DNA of 11,792 bases, from contig JAUIEM010000318.1 of NCBI GenBank assembly GCA_030428695.1, positions 1 to 11,792 on the forward strand, written 5' to 3'. The notes beneath the pieces were generated by a model. That model had not been told where the DNA came from, made no database searches, and worked only from the letters and a program-made list of their open reading frames with translations. Source of the stretch: a bacterium (GTDB lineage Bacteria > Planctomycetota > J058 > JAJDCP01). Positions 7,558 to 11,792 of this stretch are shown here, piece after piece; position 1 is the first letter of the stretch; each line of letters opens with the position of its first letter. A program made the translations under genes and the position numbers.

Positions 7558-7573
7558 CAACATCTGGCAACAT
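7558..7573 (-). repeat. Direct repeat CAACAT with 10-bp period just upstream of the -35
   Basis: CAACAT occurs at 7558-7563 and 7568-7573 (ATGTTG read on the minus strand), exactly one helical turn apart. A looser CAACCAT lies at 7546-7552 over the -35. Placed about 44-59 bp before the predicted transcription start, this is where an activator would often bind. Function is inferred only. Confidence 0.3.
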
Positions 7574-7844
7574 TGTCTCACGGCGTTTGCCGTTTGCCCC
7601 CTCGCCCACGCGGAAGCGGGGCGATCGAAGAGCAGCTCGGTGACAGGGATGGGTACGCGAGCTCACACTGTGGCGTGGGAGCCCCGGGGAAGCAGTCGCT
7701 CACCCCTGCCTGCCCAGGGTCCGGTCGTTCGCTTCAACGGTGACTGAGCCGCTACGGAGGCATTGCCGTCAGCGCGAAACCCGGGGAGGAAAGGCTGGAG
7801 AACCTCCCATCGGTCGTTGGCGCCCGGAGAGGCGTTACTCTACG

Positions 7845-7862
7845 GAGGTCAGCGCTGACCTC
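7845..7862. repeat. 18-bp perfect palindrome
   Basis: The bases GAGGTCAGCGCTGACCTC read the same on both strands. A degenerate relative, GGCCAGTACTGACC, lies at 7967-7980, and further GTCAG half-sites occur near 7768, 8055 and 8129. It could be a protein-binding site or part of an RNA fold. Confidence 0.45.
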
Positions 7863-7900
7863 GGCATGGGATCAGCTCTGTCCCAAGCGGGGGTAGACCC

Positions 7901-7970
7901 GGCCCTTCAGGAGGTTCGAGGGGTTCACCCCACCCGTGGTGCTTCGGGAATTGACCTCCCCGCGCGGGCC
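7901..7970. other. Nested multi-stem element
   Basis: Four helices nest without conflict: GGCCC/GGGCC (7901-7905 with 7966-7970), GGAGGT/ACCTCC (7910-7915 with 7954-7959), and two inner hairpins, GGGG-TTCA-CCCC (7920-7931) and CCCG/CGGG with an 8-nt loop (7933-7948). This gives a stem with an internal loop leading to a three-way junction, a geometry typical of structured RNA. Confidence 0.35.
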
Positions 7971-8081
7971 AGTACTGACCACCGCATAAGTCCTGTGCCG
8001 GAGGGACGTCGGTTCCCGGCCAACGACGGGAGGGGTGAATCCTCCCCTACATGCTGTCAGACAACTCTCGAATCCTCTGTA

Positions 8082-8101
8082 GGGCGGGGTTACCCCCGCC
8101 C
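8082..8101. other. 8-bp G/C hairpin with a 4-nt loop
   Basis: GGGCGGGG (8082-8089) and CCCCGCCC (8094-8101) pair perfectly around TTAC. It is a very stable stem on either strand, but neither side is followed by a T-run, so it is not a standard intrinsic terminator. Confidence 0.45.
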
Positions 8102-8156
8102 GCCGGGCGAGGAGGAACTGATGCCGAGGTCAGTTGCTCCCTCCCGGCCCTTCGGC

Positions 8157-8177
8157 GCTCGCGGGTACCGCGCGAGC
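8157..8177 (-). terminator. Stem-loop after the zinc-ribbon gene, possible terminator
   Basis: On the minus strand GCTCGCG and CGCGAGC form a perfect 7-bp stem with a 7-nt loop, starting 7 nt after the stop codon at 8185. The location suits transcription termination or 3'-end protection for the SDR/zinc-ribbon operon. There is no U-tract after it. Confidence 0.35.
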
Positions 8178-8184
8178 CACGCGC

Positions 8185-9779
<1,595 letters not shown>

Positions 9780-9783
<4 letters not shown>

Positions 9784-10580
9784 GGTTTCTGCCTGTTCTC
9801 CTGGTCGATGGGTTTCGGCGCCATCGTCCGCGTGACCCAGCGCGCGAGCGCCGGGAGCACCGTGGCCGCCGTGTAGATCTTCGGATAGATCACGCGCTGG
9901 CGCCGTTTCTCGACCGCGCGCACGATCACCTTGGCCAGGCTCTCGGGCGTGCCGGTCGGCATCGAGTCGAGGGCCAGGCTGGACTCGAAGGCGCGGACCG
10001 CCTTGTCGGCCATCGCGGTCGCGACCGGCCCGGGATAGACGGTCAGCACGTGGACCTTCGTGCCGGCGAGCTCTGCCCGCAGGCACTCGGATGCCGTCGC
10101 CAGGAACGCTTTGGAGGCGCTGTAGTGGCTCATCCACGGCGTCGGGGTCAGGGCCGCGAGGGAGGCGATGTCGACGATGGTGCCGGCATCGCGGGCGATC
10201 ATCGCGGGCAGCACCGCCCGGGTCAATCGCACCGGCGCCATCACGTTGAGGGCGACCATCCGCGCGATGCGCTCGGGGTCGAGCTCGGCGACGCGCCCCA
10301 GCAGCTGCATGCCGGCGTTGTTGACCAGCACGTCGACCGGCCCCAGGCGATCGACCGCCGCCGGCAGCCAGCTCGTGCAGGCGTCGGCCTCGGCGAGGTC
10401 GGCCTCGACGACCCGGGCCCGGGGACCGGCCTCCGCCGCGATCGCCTCGAGCCGCTCGCGCGACCGGGCGACCAGCGTGACCCGGTGGCCCGCGCCGAGG
10501 TACTCCCGGGCGAGCGCCTCGCCGATGCCGCGCGAGGCACCGGTCACGACCACGTGAAGCGGCTGACTGGGAACCTGCAT
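9780..10580 (-). CDS. Short-chain dehydrogenase/reductase (SDR), classical type
   Basis: A 266-residue NAD(P)-dependent oxidoreductase. It has all hallmarks of classical SDRs: the cofactor motif TGASRGIG (13-20), D61 in EADLAE for the adenine ring, NNAG (87-90), N112 in the active-site helix, catalytic S140, Y153 and K157 (SHYSASKAF) and the PG turn at 183-184 (VYPGPVATAM). An Arg-rich R39-S-R-E-R after the second strand hints at NADP(H) preference. Overall it resembles the broad YdfG/DltE-like group; the substrate cannot be deduced. The last ~35 residues (YPKIYTAATVLPALARWVTRTM) form a hydrophobic-basic helix that may contact membrane, as in several lipid-acting SDRs. The ATG at 10580 is preceded by a modest AAGGGG. 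The stop overlaps the ATG of the zinc-ribbon gene by 4 nt, so the two form an operon. Confidence 0.95.
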
Positions 10581-10631
10581 GCGACCCCTTCTACTCGACG
10601 TTTCCCGGGACCCGTTGACGACGGAACCCGT

Positions 10632-10661
10632 ACTCTAAGGGATCGGCGCGGAGACTTCCAA
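10632..10661 (-). promoter_or_regulatory. Candidate promoter of the SDR/zinc-ribbon operon
   Basis: On the minus strand, TTGGAA (10661-10656), an 18-bp spacer and TAGAGT (10637-10632) each match 4 of 6 consensus bases. This predicts transcription start near 10625 and a leader of about 45 nt before the ATG at 10580. Confidence 0.35.
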
Positions 10662-10685
10662 TCGTTGCCGAGGGGCGTGAAACGC

Positions 10686-10714
10686 TTGACGCTGCGGTCG
10701 ACGGTCCGGACAAT
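10686..10714 (+). promoter_or_regulatory. Candidate sigma70-type promoter of the BamD-like gene
   Basis: TTGACG (10686-10691, 5 of 6), a 17-bp spacer and GACAAT (10709-10714, 4 of 6). The predicted start is near 10721, giving a short leader that contains the GGAGG at 10746-10750. It is back-to-back with the SDR promoter candidate, the two -35 boxes being 24 bp apart. Confidence 0.5.
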
Positions 10715-10755
10715 CCGTCCAGCGGTCGCCGTGGAGGGCGGCCCGTGGAGGGGCT

Positions 10756-11694
10756 ATGCGCGCGCTGATCCTGACGTTGTGTCTGCCGGCGCTGGTCTGC
10801 GCCGACTGGAAATGGCAGGAGAGCGGGGGCTGGGTCCAATTCGCCCGCACCGTCGACGGCGATGGCGGCAGCGCCGAGCTCCTGAAGTTCTCGAAGCGGG
10901 CCCTCGCCTTCGAACGCTACGACGATGCGCTGCGCGGGCTCGAGACCTTCCTGGTCGAGTTCCGTGACCACCCGAAGGAGGCCGAGGCTTCCTACCTGCG
11001 CGGGGAGTGCCTGTACCAGCAGGGCCGCCTGGTCGCCGCCCACGAGGTGCTGTCCGGGGTGGTCAACCGCTTCCCCTACTTCCGCGACATCCGCCTGGTC
11101 ATCGAGCGCGAGTACGACATCGCCGCCGCCCTGCTCGCCGGGGCGACGACCGGCAGCTTCATGGGCTTCGACACCACCTCCGAAGACCTCGGCCGGCAGA
11201 TCCTCGAGGATCTCGCGAACAACTACGAGTTCGAGGCCTTCTCGGACGACGCGATCTATCTCATCGCCTCCTACGAGTTCCGCAACCGCTGGTTCAACGA
11301 GGCGCTCGCGAGCTACGAGCGCCTGCTGCGCCGCCATCCGGAGAGCGAGTGGGCGGGCGTCTGCCTGTTCCAGCAGGCCCTCTGCCACCTCGAGCTCTCC
11401 GACGAGCCCCGCTACGACCAGGCCCACCTGCGCACGGCCCAGAGGCTGCTCAAACGCTACGTCGCCGAGTACGAGGGCGAGCTGATCGCGCGCGGCCGCA
11501 AGGTCCTCGCCGAGCTCGAGGAGCGGCTCGCCGCCCACGATTACGAGATCGCCGAGTGGTACCTGTGGGAAGATCAGCCGAAGGCGGCGGCGGTCTACCT
11601 CGAGTCGATCCTGCGCCTGTACCCCGAGAGCCGGACCGCCGGGGACGCGGGCCGCAAGCTCGAGGAGCTGACCCGGGATGGCCTGATCGAGTGA
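10756..11694 (+). CDS. BamD/YfiO-like TPR protein, probable outer-membrane assembly factor
   Basis: A 312-residue exported helical-repeat protein. MRALILTLCLPALVCA is a short signal peptide. C15 is preceded by ALV, which is not a good lipobox, so cleavage by signal peptidase I after VCA is as likely as lipidation. TPR units follow: about 43-75 (SKRALAFERYDDALRGLETFL), 78-105 (EASYLRGECLYQQGRLVAA), 165-200 (DAIYLIASYEFRNRWFNEAL), and a C-terminal unit LAAHDYEIAEWYLWEDQPKAAAVYLESILRLYPES that closely follows the last helix pair of BamD. BamD works with BamA to insert beta-barrel proteins in the outer membrane. The usual length is about 245 residues; the extra length is in the middle (roughly 125-165, GATTGSFMGFDTTSEDLGRQI). 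The ATG has GGAGG 5 nt upstream. A generic exported TPR protein is the alternative. Confidence 0.75.
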   Translation: MRALILTLCLPALVCADWKWQESGGWVQFARTVDGDGGSAELLKFSKRALAFERYDDALRGLETFLVEFRDHPKEAEASYLRGECLYQQGRLVAAHEVLSGVVNRFPYFRDIRLVIEREYDIAAALLAGATTGSFMGFDTTSEDLGRQILEDLANNYEFEAFSDDAIYLIASYEFRNRWFNEALASYERLLRRHPESEWAGVCLFQQALCHLELSDEPRYDQAHLRTAQRLLKRYVAEYEGELIARGRKVLAELEERLAAHDYEIAEWYLWEDQPKAAAVYLESILRLYPESRTAGDAGRKLEELTRDGLIE

Positions 11695-11792
11695 GCCGAC
11701 GCGGCGGAAGCTGGGGAATGTAGGCTTCGCTTGCCCGAGGAGAGGCACCTCCAGAGCCCGCTGATCTAACCCGTTCGGTCCCGTCTGATTCA
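11695..11792. other. Right-hand end, no gene seen
   Basis: The last 98 bp after the BamD-like gene hold no reading frame of useful length and no clear terminator. A GTG overlapping the BamD stop opens only a 10-codon frame. A following gene, if any, starts outside the window. Confidence 0.5.

Larger units (their letters stand above)
7660..8184. ncRNA. Gene-free, hairpin-rich region; candidate structured RNA or regulatory element
   Basis: About 500 bp lie here without a convincing gene between the zinc-ribbon gene's stop and the lipoprotein promoter region. The sequence is packed with complementary arms: GCTCACAC/GTGGGAGC (7661-7682, one mismatch), CCCTG/CAGGG (7704-7719), an 18-bp perfect palindrome (7845-7862), TGGGA/TCCCA (7867-7885), a nested four-helix element (7901-7970), GGGA/TCCC within GCC/GGC (7997-8020), GGGAGG/CCTCCC (8028-8046), GGGCGGGG/CCCCGCCC (8082-8101) and AACTGA/TCAGTT (8117-8135). 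A 13-nt inverted repeat links 7855-7867 with 8121-8133, which would enclose the core. The transcribed strand is not clear. It does not show the signatures of RNase P RNA, tmRNA, SRP RNA or a cobalamin riboswitch that I looked for. High GC raises the chance of random pairing, so this stays a candidate. Confidence 0.4.

Noticed and set aside
7780..7800. GAGGAAAGGCTGG as the conserved CR-I of RNase P RNA
   Set aside because: Only the GAGGAAAG part agrees, and I see no matching CR-V (ACAGAA...GGCTTA-like) downstream on that strand.
7855..8133. Retron msr-msd RNA
   Set aside because: The inverted arms have a suitable look, but no reverse transcriptase gene is in the window and no other retron feature was seen.
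10591..11748. Minus-strand 385-codon frame opposite the BamD-like gene
   Set aside because: Antisense open frames are expected at this GC content; the plus strand has a signal peptide, ribosome site and TPRs.

Overview
The window is very GC-rich, densely coded bacterial DNA from an envelope-bearing Gram-negative-type organism. It holds an RND pump, a BamD-like protein and two lipoproteins. A Planctomycetota origin is my best guess. It rests on the N-terminal CxCG...CPxC zinc ribbon followed by long low-complexity and coiled-coil segments in one protein, and on the overall gene style. No rRNA or other phylogenetic marker is present, so this is inference. I see no insertion sequence, phage gene, CRISPR array or tRNA.

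Layout from left to right. (1) 2-340 (+) is the C-terminal end of an RND-family efflux permease. It converges, with only 6 bp between stops, on a minus-strand group: an M23 zinc metallopeptidase (347-1279), an unrecognised 164-residue protein (1396-1890) and an unrecognised 77-residue acidic protein (2025-2258). (2) 2462-3700 (+) is a natural fusion of an alpha/beta hydrolase with an OsmC-type domain. (3) 3824-4060 and 4042-4725 (+) overlap: a 78-residue Cys-containing protein and a membrane-anchored C39-like cysteine peptidase. (4) 7465 down to 4750 (-) is a tight three-gene operon: a 247-residue lipoprotein, a 579-residue lipoprotein and a 67-residue six-cysteine protein. A plausible sigma70-type promoter lies at 7521-7548. 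(5) About 7549-8184 carries no convincing gene but is full of hairpins and palindromes, and is the best candidate for an undescribed structured RNA or regulatory element. (6) 10580 down to 8185 (-) is an SDR oxidoreductase joined by a 4-nt ATGA overlap to an unusual 532-residue protein: zinc ribbon, poly-Asp/Glu tract, coiled coil, Lys/Arg tail. (7) 10756-11694 (+) is a BamD/YfiO-like TPR protein, divergent from the SDR across a 175-bp region with credible promoters in both directions.

Several products point to the cell envelope: the RND permease, M23 peptidase, membrane-anchored C39-like protein, lipoproteins and BamD-like protein. Most transcription units look independent, so I do not see one large multi-gene system. 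The most unusual items are the structured intergenic region at about 7660-8184, the charge-block zinc-ribbon protein coupled to an SDR, and the lipoprotein plus Cys-rich-peptide operon.
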